DNA of 40,837 bases. Origin: Leptospirales bacterium. GTDB taxonomy: Bacteria > Spirochaetota > Leptospiria > Leptospirales > Leptonemataceae. Of this stretch, positions 24,069 to 32,784 are shown piece after piece (within the stretch, counting starts at the first letter, position 1; each line of letters opens with the position of its first letter). A model generated the notes under the pieces. That model did not search any database. It was not told the DNA's origin and saw only the letters and a program-made list of their open reading frames with translations. The stretch spans positions 1 through 40,837 of the forward strand of contig JABABJ010000026.1 in the NCBI GenBank assembly GCA_014238275.1, read 5' to 3'. The translations under genes and the position numbers were made by a program.

Positions 24069-26396
24069 ATGCGTTATACGAAAGCTTTATCTGTAATTGG
24101 AAGATTATACTCAGGTCGTGTTTTTAGGATCTGTGTTTCTCCAAAAGCTGAAGAAAAACTACCAGAAGTTTTTTACCTAGAAAAATTACGATCTGAGCCT
24201 GCTGTCATCCGTCAAGACAATCAAGGTATTCTTTGCTGCCAACGAGGAGCAATGCGTTTTCTATACGATCCCCCTACGGGAGGATTCAAAGTCAATAGTG
24301 GTCATAAGGAGATCCTTAGCGGCAAGCTTCAAACTGGACTTTTTGACAAGGTACTTTTCTCTATTAGCCTTGCAAAAAAATCGTTTGTGTATGGCTTTGG
24401 TCCCATACATGGAAGTCTCAGCAGAAACGGACAGAGCTTCCTTTTGATGAATGGTGATTCAGAATCTTCTTCTCCTTCTTCCTGTCCATCTAGCTTCCCA
24501 TTCTTTATCATCCGCCAAGATACAGACTTTGTAGGTATATTTTGGAACTCTCCCTTTCCTGCTAAGATAGAGATCAAAAGCGAAACAAAAGGAGCCACTG
24601 AGAACGGTATCCATATCACAACTCCCTACCATACAGAGCCTATGACACAGGACTTTTTTATTTTCCGAGGGAATCTTCCTAAAATTCTCAAACAGTACGC
24701 TATGATTACAGGAACCCCTCTCCTTCCCCCTATATGGTCTCTTGGATTCCATTATTCACGTCTTTCATGCAAAACTGCAGCAGATGTGCTGAAAACAGCA
24801 GAAAGATTCCGACGTGAAAAAATCCCCTGCGATAGTATCCATCTCGATATTCATTCAAGAGATAAGCTACATCCCTTTACATGGCATCCTCGACGCTTTC
24901 CAGATCCCTCTTCTCTTCATCAAAGCCTAAGAGAGCTTGGATTCCGTACAGTCATGCTTGCAGAACCAGCCATTCCTATAGATAAAAATTCTGAACTTTA
25001 TGAAGATGTCACAGACAAACAGCTCTTTTGTAAGGACTCTAAAGGAGAGAATTATATAGGACGTGTGCGGAACGGAAAGACTGTGATTCCAGATTTTACC
25101 ATAAAAGAAACAAGAAACTGGTGGGCGGATCTTCATCTTAATCTTTTTTCACATGGAGTATCTGGAATGTGGTATCATCAAAATTCACCCCTTTTGAAGC
25201 GAAAAAAACATAATCCTCTTCTTGAAGATATTCATCATAAAGAACAAAAAAGTCATCACGATATCCGTAACATTTATGCCAATTGTCAGATAGAGGCCTC
25301 TAAAAACGCATTCCAAAAGAATCATCCAAGTAAACATCGTCCTTTGCTTCTGACTCAATCAGCATTTTGTGGCATCCAGAAATCTGCTTTTGTATGGCTG
25401 GAAAGCAGTACCTATTCTTGGAAAGAACTCCCCAAAAGTCTTCACATGCTCCTCAACCTGAACCTAAGTGGAGCCCCTTTTTGTGGCATGGATTTTGGAA
25501 ACTTCGATACGGGTAGCAATTTCAGTCTTTTATCCATTCGAAGGTGGAGGAATCATACAGAACTTTTCCAAAGATGGCTTGAATTTGCTTCACTTATGCC
25601 CTTATTTCGTTTCCGTAGTATTCTATCTCTCAATCCATGGAGCTTTGGGAAAAAAACTCTTGCTTTATGCAAAAAGCATATTTCAAGACGTTATCAATTT
25701 CTTCCCTACTATTATACCCTTGCCAATCAGATTCATCGTACTGGAGAAGCATGGATGAGGCCTATGTTTTATGATTTCCCAGAAATAGAACCCAAGAATG
25801 AAAGAGAACAGTTTCTGATTGGTCGTTCTCTTTTGGCTGCCCCTGTATTTTCCTCTCAAATGAAACAAAGGGCAGTTTATCTTCCCTCTGGGAAATGGTA
25901 TGAATTTGAAACAGGAACTCGTTATAACGGAAAAAGCACTCACTACTTTAAAATACAACAGGGATACTACCCTCTTTTTATCAAAGAAGGAACAATTCTT
26001 CCCTTGTGCTATCCTCAAGAAAATACAGAGTCTACCTTGAAAGATACTCTCATTTTTGAGATATATCCTGCACGTTCTTTATCAGGTCAGGTCTATTTAG
26101 ATGATGGTATCAGTCAAGACTATCAAAACGGGAGCTATACACATATAGAACTCAAAGGAGAAATGAATAGTGATGGTTCTATTTCCATACAACTAGAAGA
26201 AACATGCAACAAATACCACTCCCTTCTGGAATATCTTGAGTTTCGTCTTCCTCCTGAATATTCACGCATGGAAACAAAAAGCCAAGTTAGGAAGAAAACA
26301 TCTTGGGAGGCCTCAGAAGAGGGACGGAGCATTCTTTTTAGCTCCTTTCATATACCTTATCGGACAGGAACATTTATGTTTTATCAGAGTCAATAG
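24069..26396 (+). CDS. Glycoside hydrolase family 31 homologue lacking catalytic residues
   Basis: A 775-aa protein with the full GH31 architecture. The N-terminal beta-sandwich has VYGFGPIHGSLSRNGQ. The (beta/alpha)8 barrel starts at LPPIWSLGFHYSRLS (219 on) with IPCDSIHLDIHSRD, PDFTIKETRNWW, LTQSAFCGIQ, LNLNLSGAPFCGMDFGNFD and RRYQFLPYYYTLANQIH. The C-terminal sandwich follows. In active members the nucleophile lies in W-x-D-M-N-E; here residues 368-374 are WYHQNSP (His370 for Asp, Ser373 for Glu). The acid/base Asp of VWTGDN is Ser446 in VWLESS. Substrate-site residues (DIDYM, FRNH) are also altered. It is therefore probably a non-catalytic carbohydrate-binding or structural derivative. 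The frame is intact over its whole length, arguing against a dying gene. It follows the tRNAs by 91 nt. Confidence 0.88.
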   Translation: MRYTKALSVIGRLYSGRVFRICVSPKAEEKLPEVFYLEKLRSEPAVIRQDNQGILCCQRGAMRFLYDPPTGGFKVNSGHKEILSGKLQTGLFDKVLFSISLAKKSFVYGFGPIHGSLSRNGQSFLLMNGDSESSSPSSCPSSFPFFIIRQDTDFVGIFWNSPFPAKIEIKSETKGATENGIHITTPYHTEPMTQDFFIFRGNLPKILKQYAMITGTPLLPPIWSLGFHYSRLSCKTAADVLKTAERFRREKIPCDSIHLDIHSRDKLHPFTWHPRRFPDPSSLHQSLRELGFRTVMLAEPAIPIDKNSELYEDVTDKQLFCKDSKGENYIGRVRNGKTVIPDFTIKETRNWWADLHLNLFSHGVSGMWYHQNSPLLKRKKHNPLLEDIHHKEQKSHHDIRNIYANCQIEASKNAFQKNHPSKHRPLLLTQSAFCGIQKSAFVWLESSTYSWKELPKSLHMLLNLNLSGAPFCGMDFGNFDTGSNFSLLSIRRWRNHTELFQRWLEFASLMPLFRFRSILSLNPWSFGKKTLALCKKHISRRYQFLPYYYTLANQIHRTGEAWMRPMFYDFPEIEPKNEREQFLIGRSLLAAPVFSSQMKQRAVYLPSGKWYEFETGTRYNGKSTHYFKIQQGYYPLFIKEGTILPLCYPQENTESTLKDTLIFEIYPARSLSGQVYLDDGISQDYQNGSYTHIELKGEMNSDGSISIQLEETCNKYHSLLEYLEFRLPPEYSRMETKSQVRKKTSWEASEEGRSILFSSFHIPYRTGTFMFYQSQ

Positions 26397-26554
26397 TCAA
26401 TACTTACTAAAATACACACGAAAGAATAGCCAGTATTGACTAGAATACCTGCTATTTATAGTAAATATTAGCTAATATCTGTCATTTATAGTAAATATTA
26501 ACTAGTTAGCCTTTAGTAAATATTCACTAAGACGATAGCTAATATCTACTACTT
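26397..26554. repeat. AT-rich degenerate direct repeats
   Basis: Downstream of the GH31 gene, the segment ATTTATAGTAAATATTA occurs twice about 30 nt apart (around 26452-26500). Shorter relatives (TTTAGTAAATATTCACTA, CTAATATCTG/CTAATATCTA) surround it. No coding potential is seen. The stretch ends where the IS30-like remnant begins. Confidence 0.6.
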
Positions 26555-27046
26555 GCTAAATCAAATCCAAATTATGCAAAATCAAATCCAAATTAGGACA
26601 AATAGAAAAATAGTAGATATTGAAAGACTAGAGCCATCCAACTGTTTTTGAAAACATAAAAAATAGGAGGATGACTCATGGCAGTTATAATACTGTACTT
26701 GCAGACTTTATAAACGGAGAAAGAGCTAAAAGAAAAAATAAAACACGAAGGAAATTTCTACAAACAGAGCTATTGCACGTTGACAGAGGCTTCAAAGATA
26801 TGCAAAGAATGTTGAATACAGTCTTCTATTTTTGCGATGCAGGTAGGTTCCATATCAGAAAGGCTTTGTAGAACAGACAAATGGTGTATTGAGGAAGTAT
26901 CTACCTCTTAACACCGATGCTCGAACCCTAACACAAAAAGATGTGTGCAAATATGCAGCGAAATTAAATAACATGAATAGAGTTTCATTGAACGGAAGGA
27001 CTGCTTGTGAAGTCTACGCTTGTCCTAACCTGAGATTGATTTAGCC
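26555..27046 (+). mobile_element. Decayed IS30-like element
   Basis: The left end starts GCTAAATCAA (26555) and the right end is TTGATTTAGCC (ending 27046), which form imperfect terminal inverted repeats. The interior carries the 3' part of an IS30-type transposase. At about 490 bp it is roughly half an intact IS30-class element, so it is internally deleted. Both ends resemble those of the 151-bp element at 32560-32710: the right end matches its left end at 34 of 36 positions. The right end lies inside the uvrA coding region. No clear target duplication is seen. Confidence 0.72.
26671..27044 (+). pseudogene. IS30-family transposase remnant (frameshifted)
   Basis: The first frame (26671-26871) ends with FYFCDAGRFHIRK. 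A frame change near 26860 leads to GFVEQTNGVLRKYLPLNTD, then [22 protein letters not shown] and a TAG at 27042-27044. This is the conserved end of IS30 transposases, with the catalytic Glu in VEQTNG and the LN-R-LN-TP-E-like tail. The N-terminal HTH and the first two catalytic Asp residues are missing, so it is inactive. The last 60 nt run antisense to the uvrA 3' end. Confidence 0.75.
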
Positions 27047-29948
27047 GGGGACGATTGGTTTTATTACAAGGCGAATCTTTTCGTGCGACAGCCTTAGATT
27101 TTTGAAGATTAGCAGATATGGAGAGTGTTTTTTTTAGAAAAAAACCAGTACTACTTCCTTTGGTTTGACTCACTTCCTCAGGTGTTCCCTCGGCTATAAT
27201 CCTTCCCCCTCCCTCTCCTCCTTCTGGACCAAGATCAATAATATGATCTGCTGTTTTGATTACATCAAGATTATGTTCAATTACAATCATACTGCTCCCT
27301 CTATCTACTAAATTATGAAGAACTCTTAAGAGACGTGATATATCCTCAAAGTGAAGTCCTGTGGTTGGCTCATCTAGTATATAAAGGGTTTGGGCTGTAC
27401 TGTTTTTGGAAAGCTCTGTTGCAAGCTTAATTCTTTGAGCCTCTCCTCCTGAGAGAGTTGTTGCTGCCTGTCCCAAATGTATATATTCCAAACCGACATC
27501 AGAGAGGGTCTGAAGGCGACGCTGGATCACATGAATATTTTGAAAAAACAAAAGTGCTTTCTCTACTGTCATACTTAACACATCAAAGATATTTTGATTT
27601 TTGTACTTAACCTCAAGAGTTTCTTGGTTGAAACGTCTTCCTTTGCATGAGTCACAGGTAATATACACATCAGGCAGAAAGTGCATTTCAATCTTGATGG
27701 TTCCAGCTCCTTCACAGTTTTCACACCTCCCTCCTTTGACATTGAAACTAAATCTTCCTGGAAGATAACCTCTCACACGTGCTTCGGGAAGTCCCGCAAA
27801 AAGTTCACGAACAGGAGTAAAAAGACCTGTATAAGTAGCTGGATTCGATCGAGGTGTCCTCCCAATAGGCTCTTGATTGATCAAGATAAAACGATCTAGC
27901 AAATTTCTCCCTTGAATGGATCGATGCCTTCCAGAACGGATCCGACTTCCTTCTGTCTTTGCAACAAGTCCTTTATATAATATATCATTTACAAGAGTAG
28001 ATTTTCCTGATCCAGAAACACCTGTAACACAAATGAGCTTGCCGCAGGGAAACTCCACATCAATTTTTTTAAGATTATTTTGTGAGGCTCCAATTACCGT
28101 AATTTTCTTCTCATTTCCTTTTCTCCTTTGACAAGGAACAGGTATAAAACGTTTCCCAGATAGATATTCCCCTGTAATACTTCCTGAAATTTTTTTCAGT
28201 TCAGCAGGTGTCCCTTCTGCTGTTATATTGCCTCCATGAACTCCAGCCCCAGGACCAATATCAATGACATGATCTGCACTACAAATCGTATCCTCATCAT
28301 GCTCTACCACAATAACTGTATTTCCTAAATCTCTCATCTTTTTCAGGCTGTCTAAAAGTCTTTTGTTATCCCTTTGATGAAGTCCTATAGAAGGTTCATC
28401 CAAAACATAAAGAACTCCCATGAGAGAACTACCTATTTGAGTTGCAAGACGGATTCTCTGAGCCTCTCCTCCTGAAAGACTCCCAGCAGAGCGTGATAAA
28501 TTTAGATAACCAACACCAACATCATTCAGAAAACTCAACCTAGAGCGAATCTCTCGAAGCACCTGATAGACAATCTTTGTCTCTAGTTTGGAAAGTTTGA
28601 GAGAAGAAAACCATTCTTGCAATGAAACAATATTTTTCCGAGTTAAATTTGTAATATTTTGACCATGATAGAGTACGGATAAGGATTCAGGACGAAGCCT
28701 ATCTCCCGTGCAAGAGGAACAAGTTTTCTCATGCATAAATTGTTCCATTCTGGAACGAGCATCATCAGATTTTGTTTCCCTATAGCGCCTCATAAGGGTT
28801 GGGATCACTCCTTCATAGTACTGTTGATTCTGGGAGATAGAATCGCTTCCGTAAAGAACCAGTTTTTGGTGCAAAGAAGAAAGTTTTTTCCAAGGAAGAT
28901 TTGGATTCAAACCAAAATCATTAGAAAGACCTTGCAGAGTTTCTATATACCAATAAGAATGTGATTCCCATATCGAAATTACTCCCTCCATAAGACTCTT
29001 ATTTTTGTCAGGAAGAAGTAGGTTTTCATCAAAAGTCTGTAGCACTCCAAGCCCTTCACATTGATTGCAGGCTCCCAAAGGAGAATTAAAAGAAAATGCC
29101 CTTGGACTTAACTCTGGTATTGAAATTCCACACCCAATACAAAAAAGATTACTAGAAAAATAATGCTCTTTTGTATCTTCTAAGAGAAATAGAGAGCCTT
29201 TCCCATATTTTAGAGCAATTTCTATGGAATCTGCAAGTCTACTTCGAATCCCTTGTTTAATCAGAATCCTGTCTACAATCAATTCAATAGTATGCTGTTT
29301 ATTTTTTTCTAATGCTATGGATTGTTCTGTATCTATAATCTTTCCATTGACTCTCATCCGAACAAAACCCTCTTTCCTGATCTTTTCCAAGATGTCTTTA
29401 TGAGTCCCTTTTTTCTTTACTACAAGAGGAGCTCCTATTTGAATGCGGGTCCCCTTTCCTAAAGAAATAGCTTTTTCAATAATCTGATCCGTTCCTGCGG
29501 CCTGTACGAGTTTACCACATTGATAGCAATGAGGCTTTCCTGCACGTGCAAAAAGAAGGCGAAGATAGTCATAGATTTCAGTCACTGTTCCTACGGTGGA
29601 ACGTGGATTTTTATGAGAGGTCTTTTGCTCAATGGAAACGGCTGGAGAAAGTCCTTCGATTAAATCTACATCTGGTTTTTCCATAACTCCAAGGAACTGC
29701 CTTGCATAAGCAGAAAGAGACTCTACATAACGCCTCTGTCCTTCAGCATAAATCGTATCAAAGGCAAGGGAAGATTTACCGGAACCTGAGACCCCTGTAA
29801 TGACTACAAGTTTATCACGAGGTATCTCAAGGCTAATATTTTGTAGATTATGCTCCCTTGCTCCTTGGATTTTAATACAGTGAAGATGCTTTCTTGAGCT
29901 GTGCATCATAGAAAGTCTTTTAGAATGTTTTTTAGGATTTTTCTTCAT
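26985..29948 (-). CDS. uvrA: Excinuclease ABC subunit A with IS-derived C-terminus
   Basis: A 987-aa DNA-damage sensor of nucleotide excision repair (family about 940). Two ABC ATPase modules are visible: Walker [12 protein letters not shown] (about 50-60) and [11 protein letters not shown], and signatures [14 protein letters not shown] and [14 protein letters not shown]. The zinc-finger cysteines (CENCEGAG...CDSCKGRRF) and the UvrB-interacting region are intact. The start could be ATG 29948 or the Met pair 13 codons later. After the usual end ([12 protein letters not shown]) the frame continues ~50 residues; the last 20 (from codon 27047 to the TGA at 26985) are encoded by the right end of the IS30-like remnant. 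No LexA-like box was seen upstream. Confidence 0.96.
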   Translation of the reverse strand: MKKNPKKHSKRLSMMHSSRKHLHCIKIQGAREHNLQNISLEIPRDKLVVITGVSGSGKSSLAFDTIYAEGQRRYVESLSAYARQFLGVMEKPDVDLIEGLSPAVSIEQKTSHKNPRSTVGTVTEIYDYLRLLFARAGKPHCYQCGKLVQAAGTDQIIEKAISLGKGTRIQIGAPLVVKKKGTHKDILEKIRKEGFVRMRVNGKIIDTEQSIALEKNKQHTIELIVDRILIKQGIRSRLADSIEIALKYGKGSLFLLEDTKEHYFSSNLFCIGCGISIPELSPRAFSFNSPLGACNQCEGLGVLQTFDENLLLPDKNKSLMEGVISIWESHSYWYIETLQGLSNDFGLNPNLPWKKLSSLHQKLVLYGSDSISQNQQYYEGVIPTLMRRYRETKSDDARSRMEQFMHEKTCSSCTGDRLRPESLSVLYHGQNITNLTRKNIVSLQEWFSSLKLSKLETKIVYQVLREIRSRLSFLNDVGVGYLNLSRSAGSLSGGEAQRIRLATQIGSSLMGVLYVLDEPSIGLHQRDNKRLLDSLKKMRDLGNTVIVVEHDEDTICSADHVIDIGPGAGVHGGNITAEGTPAELKKISGSITGEYLSGKRFIPVPCQRRKGNEKKITVIGASQNNLKKIDVEFPCGKLICVTGVSGSGKSTLVNDILYKGLVAKTEGSRIRSGRHRSIQGRNLLDRFILINQEPIGRTPRSNPATYTGLFTPVRELFAGLPEARVRGYLPGRFSFNVKGGRCENCEGAGTIKIEMHFLPDVYITCDSCKGRRFNQETLEVKYKNQNIFDVLSMTVEKALLFFQNIHVIQRRLQTLSDVGLEYIHLGQAATTLSGGEAQRIKLATELSKNSTAQTLYILDEPTTGLHFEDISRLLRVLHNLVDRGSSMIVIEHNLDVIKTADHIIDLGPEGGEGGGRIIAEGTPEEVSQTKGSSTGFFLKKTLSISANLQKSKAVARKDSPCNKTNRPRLNQSQVRTSVDFTSSPSVQ

Positions 29949-30142
29949 AGCTAAAGCAAGTGTATACTGTTAAGAAATAGGGCATTCTCATGTCGAGAAC
30001 TTTTTTCGTCCTCATTGACAAAACCAGTAAATACTCATAAATATGAAAACAAGTGTGAAAATAAACTAATTGACAACAAACTATATGCAAAGAATATCAG
30101 CACATTCTCTTTGAGTTTTCCTTTCTTTTCTGTTTTCTATCA

Positions 30143-31504
30143 ATGACTCAAAAAAACCAGTATTTGATCTCCGAATTAGAGGAATTTATCGAAGAAGTCA
30201 TTTCCTTAAACAAAGGAAGAAGTGTTTTTCTTGTCAGGTTTACAAAAATCTCAGGAATCCAAATAGAAGATTTTACGAAGTCTATTTATGAACATCTATC
30301 CTCCTCCTCATTTCCCGAAGAGCTCTATAAGCTAAAATTTCATTACATTCATTTTGATAAGGCTGTTCTTCTTGGAATTGCTCCTAAACCTTCTTGTAAG
30401 GAATTGCTTAGGCCAGAATTTGTTATAAAGGATTTTCAGAATCAAATTGCAGAGAATAAAGAAAATTTTTATTTTGGCACTGCAAGGACTCAAGTAAATT
30501 TTATTTCTGAGCCTGAGGAGATATTTCATCTACTTCATTCTCTAGCTATGAAAAACCTAGAAGATAATGCACTCCAAAAACGATGGTTGCGCCTGAATCG
30601 ACTGAATGCCTATATTGCAGATTCTGAAATAGATTCTCTAATCCAACCAACGATTTGCTATGAACCAAAAGAAGATGTTTTTCATACAATTGGAGGAGAA
30701 GTTTTTATAGGAAACTCGTATTACAAAGATTATGCAAAGTTCTTAGAAGACATTCCACAAGAAGAAGATCAGGATCGTATACAATTGCTTCTTGTGGAAA
30801 AGCAGATTCTATCATGCAGAGCTTGCCCTGGACTTTTAAAGTTTAACATCCATCCTCAGAATTTCATCAACTTTTTTTCAACTAGGAGGAAAGTTGAAAA
30901 ATTGATTCAGCTCATTCAAGACTGTGATTTGGAGCCTAAGAGAATTAGAATTGAACTTCTTGAACAGCCATACGAATATAAAGAAAAAGAGCACAAGATG
31001 AACCTAAGGGAGCTCTGTTCATTGTTTCATGAGTTTGGAATTACTTTTGCTGCAGATGATTTCGGTGTAAAAAGTCAAAGCCACCAGATAGTGTTGGAAC
31101 TAGGAAAGCTTATCCAAGAATTTAAGCTTGATCCCATGAGTTTTGAATTCAAGGAGGAAGAAGAACCAGTCAAGTTTCTTGATAACCTTGCTTTTCTTGA
31201 ATACTGCTCTCGTTTATCTCATCATAGAAATGCTGTGATTACAGCAGAAGCAGTAAAGGATTATGAAATACTTTCTTTCTTGATGGAAAAGAAAGTTTAT
31301 CAATACCAGTCCTATATTCTTTCCAAGAAGATACCTATTGCACTATATAAAGAGAATTTTTCAAATATGCAATCTCTTCCTAGCAAAACAGTTTTTACAA
31401 TTCTGCAAAATCCTGATCTCCTGAATCAAAATCTACTTCACGGGAATATCTTTTTATTTGCTCAACAAAAGAATCTTGCTCCATCGCCTCCTCCTTTGCA
31501 ATGA
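30143..31504 (+). CDS. Divergent EAL-domain protein
   Basis: A 453-aa soluble protein. The C-terminal ~270 residues follow the EAL c-di-GMP phosphodiesterase pattern in order: QPTICYEP, GGEVFI (184-189, EVF for EAL), LKFNIHPQNF, IELLEQ (Glu271), AADDFG (Asp305/Asp306), ITAEAVKD (366-373), then QYQSYILSKKIP. Several metal-binding acids are kept. Loop 6 (DDFGVKSQS for DDFGTGYSS) and the AEGVE block are changed, and I cannot place the catalytic Lys with confidence. The N-terminal ~170 residues could be a degenerate GGDEF domain (FYFGTARTQVNFISEPEEI). It may be a c-di-GMP receptor rather than an enzyme. Upstream TTGACA boxes lie at 30015 and 30070. A 30-codon ORF overlaps its stop. Confidence 0.7.
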   Translation: MTQKNQYLISELEEFIEEVISLNKGRSVFLVRFTKISGIQIEDFTKSIYEHLSSSSFPEELYKLKFHYIHFDKAVLLGIAPKPSCKELLRPEFVIKDFQNQIAENKENFYFGTARTQVNFISEPEEIFHLLHSLAMKNLEDNALQKRWLRLNRLNAYIADSEIDSLIQPTICYEPKEDVFHTIGGEVFIGNSYYKDYAKFLEDIPQEEDQDRIQLLLVEKQILSCRACPGLLKFNIHPQNFINFFSTRRKVEKLIQLIQDCDLEPKRIRIELLEQPYEYKEKEHKMNLRELCSLFHEFGITFAADDFGVKSQSHQIVLELGKLIQEFKLDPMSFEFKEEEEPVKFLDNLAFLEYCSRLSHHRNAVITAEAVKDYEILSFLMEKKVYQYQSYILSKKIPIALYKENFSNMQSLPSKTVFTILQNPDLLNQNLLHGNIFLFAQQKNLAPSPPPLQ

Positions 31505-31593
31505 TACAATCAAAAGAAAATCAAGATCCTTTCCAAGATATATACGATCTCAAAATCCAGCCCTTCACACGCTATTTAGAACAATTTACCTAG
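31501..31593 (+). CDS. Possible small coupled ORF (30 aa)
   Basis: The ATG at 31501 overlaps the TGA of the EAL gene (ATGA), the arrangement typical of translational coupling. It encodes 30 residues (MIQSKENQDPFQDIYDLKIQ and ten more) and ends at a TAG 11 nt before the terminator hairpin. No homologue is recognised. It may equally be the stub of a decayed downstream gene or chance. Confidence 0.3.
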   Translation: MIQSKENQDPFQDIYDLKIQPFTRYLEQFT

Positions 31594-31603
31594 GTATAAT
31601 CCA

Positions 31604-31632
31604 TTGATACCTCTTTCAAGAAGAGGTATCAA
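31604..31632. terminator. Bidirectional hairpin between the EAL and BASS genes
   Basis: TTGATACCTCTT (31604-31615) and AAGAGGTATCAA (31621-31632) form a perfect 12-bp stem with a 5-nt loop at a convergent gene junction. Its right arm includes the last codons and stop of the BASS transporter gene. U-runs are short, so it is a terminator by position and symmetry rather than by a classical tail. Confidence 0.6.
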
Positions 31633-32503
31633 TAGGGAACCGACGGAATACTAGTGTTGCTAGAGAGGATGTAAACACAACAAATACAGCATATATCATA
31701 GGTATCCACAAGAGTTCATTATGAAGAGGCTCAGGGAAGCTAAGGGAAATAATCGCAATCGTAAGAGGAGTATTTTGTATCCCTGTCTCTAAAGAGATGC
31801 TTCGAGCATACTTCTCTGGTATACGGCATGCTTTACTGAACAAATAACCGAAGATATATCCTGCAACACCGAGAATAATCCCTGCTGAATAGAATGAAAG
31901 TGTTGTATTCAGAAAGATAGCTAGATTCTTCATCAAATACTCCACAAACAAAAAAGCAATCAAAAGAAGTCCCGTTATGGAAGCTACTTTTTCCAACATT
32001 GTTGCTATCTTGATATTCTGGGAACGGATGAACATCCCAAGGGCAACAGGAATTAAAACAACCACTAGAGTTGCTATAATATCCTTGTAAGAGATTACTA
32101 ATTCGGTATCGGTAAACCCAGTAGCATAAAGGGAAAGGATGAGAGGCATCATCAAAACAGCACAAAAGGTAGAAGCAACCGTCATAGAGACGCTAAGAGC
32201 AACATCACCCCTTGAATAATAAGAAAAAAGATTAGATGTTGTCCCACCAGGGGTACATCCCACCATCACAAGAGCCAAGGCAGGCCCATCAGGCAGCGCA
32301 AAGGACTTTGCAAGCACATAAGCCAGAAAAGGCATGAAACCAAACTGGGATACTATACCAATGATAAATCCAAGTGGCTTCCGTAAAGCATTTCGAAAAT
32401 CCTTCCAGGTAAGGGTAGAACCCATACCAAGCATAAGGACAATCACCATAATGGTAAGACCAATCTTCTCAGTCTTGCCCAATAAAACAACTGTTTCTTC
32501 CAT
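31616..32503 (-). CDS. Bile acid:sodium symporter (BASS) family transporter
   Basis: A 295-aa integral inner-membrane protein with about nine hydrophobic segments. The family signature MVGCTPGGTTSNLFSYYSRGDVALS lies in the middle, where the crossed discontinuous helices of ASBT/PanS-type carriers meet. The pattern GTTSN...GDVALS includes residues that coordinate Na+ in solved homologues. It is a sodium-coupled importer of organic anions. Bacterial members carry pantoate, pyruvate or other 2-oxo acids, so the true substrate is open. The neighbouring ilvD, whose product is a branched 2-oxo acid, is only suggestive. Confidence 0.88.
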   Translation of the reverse strand: MEETVVLLGKTEKIGLTIMVIVLMLGMGSTLTWKDFRNALRKPLGFIIGIVSQFGFMPFLAYVLAKSFALPDGPALALVMVGCTPGGTTSNLFSYYSRGDVALSVSMTVASTFCAVLMMPLILSLYATGFTDTELVISYKDIIATLVVVLIPVALGMFIRSQNIKIATMLEKVASITGLLLIAFLFVEYLMKNLAIFLNTTLSFYSAGIILGVAGYIFGYLFSKACRIPEKYARSISLETGIQNTPLTIAIISLSFPEPLHNELLWIPMIYAVFVVFTSSLATLVFRRFPIDTSS

Positions 32504-32559
32504 AAGAAACTAAGATAAAAAACATAGTAATATTATCAACCTTTTTTTAATTTAATCTT

Positions 32560-32710
32560 GGCTAAGTCAATCTCAAGTTAGGACAAGCGTAGACTGCTAA
32601 GTCAATCTGGTGACATGGATCATATCCAGAGCCAGCCTATCCTACTCTTCATAAATATCTACTATTGTAATTGTCCTAAATTTGGATTTGATTTTGCAAT
32701 TGACTTAGCC
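32560..32710. mobile_element. 151-bp MITE-like relative of the IS30-like element
   Basis: The ends are perfect 12-bp inverted repeats: GGCTAAGTCAAT (32560-32571) and ATTGACTTAGCC (32699-32710). The left 36 nt match the right end of the remnant at 27011-27046 with two mismatches. The right end, read inwards, shares a TGCAAAATCAAATCCAAATT core and an AGTAGATATT segment with the remnant's left end. A further copy of the left tip (GCTAAGTCAATCT) lies at 32596-32608. There is no transposase. It sits 74 nt upstream of ilvD. Confidence 0.75.
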
Positions 32711-32784
32711 ATGAAACACTCTGAAAGTCAAAGAATTTAGCTTGATCTTTCTATCTATGATTCTGAATCTGACAGAAGATCGAA

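Noticed and set aside
26671-26871. Independent 66-codon gene
   Set aside because: Its end continues, after a frame change, into a conserved IS30 transposase C-terminus, so it is part of a transposase remnant.
29949-30142. LexA/SOS box upstream of uvrA
   Set aside because: I found no convincing CTGT-N8-ACAG or TTTG-N5-CAAA sequence. The TTGACA boxes at 30015 and 30070 face the EAL gene and lack clear -10 partners.
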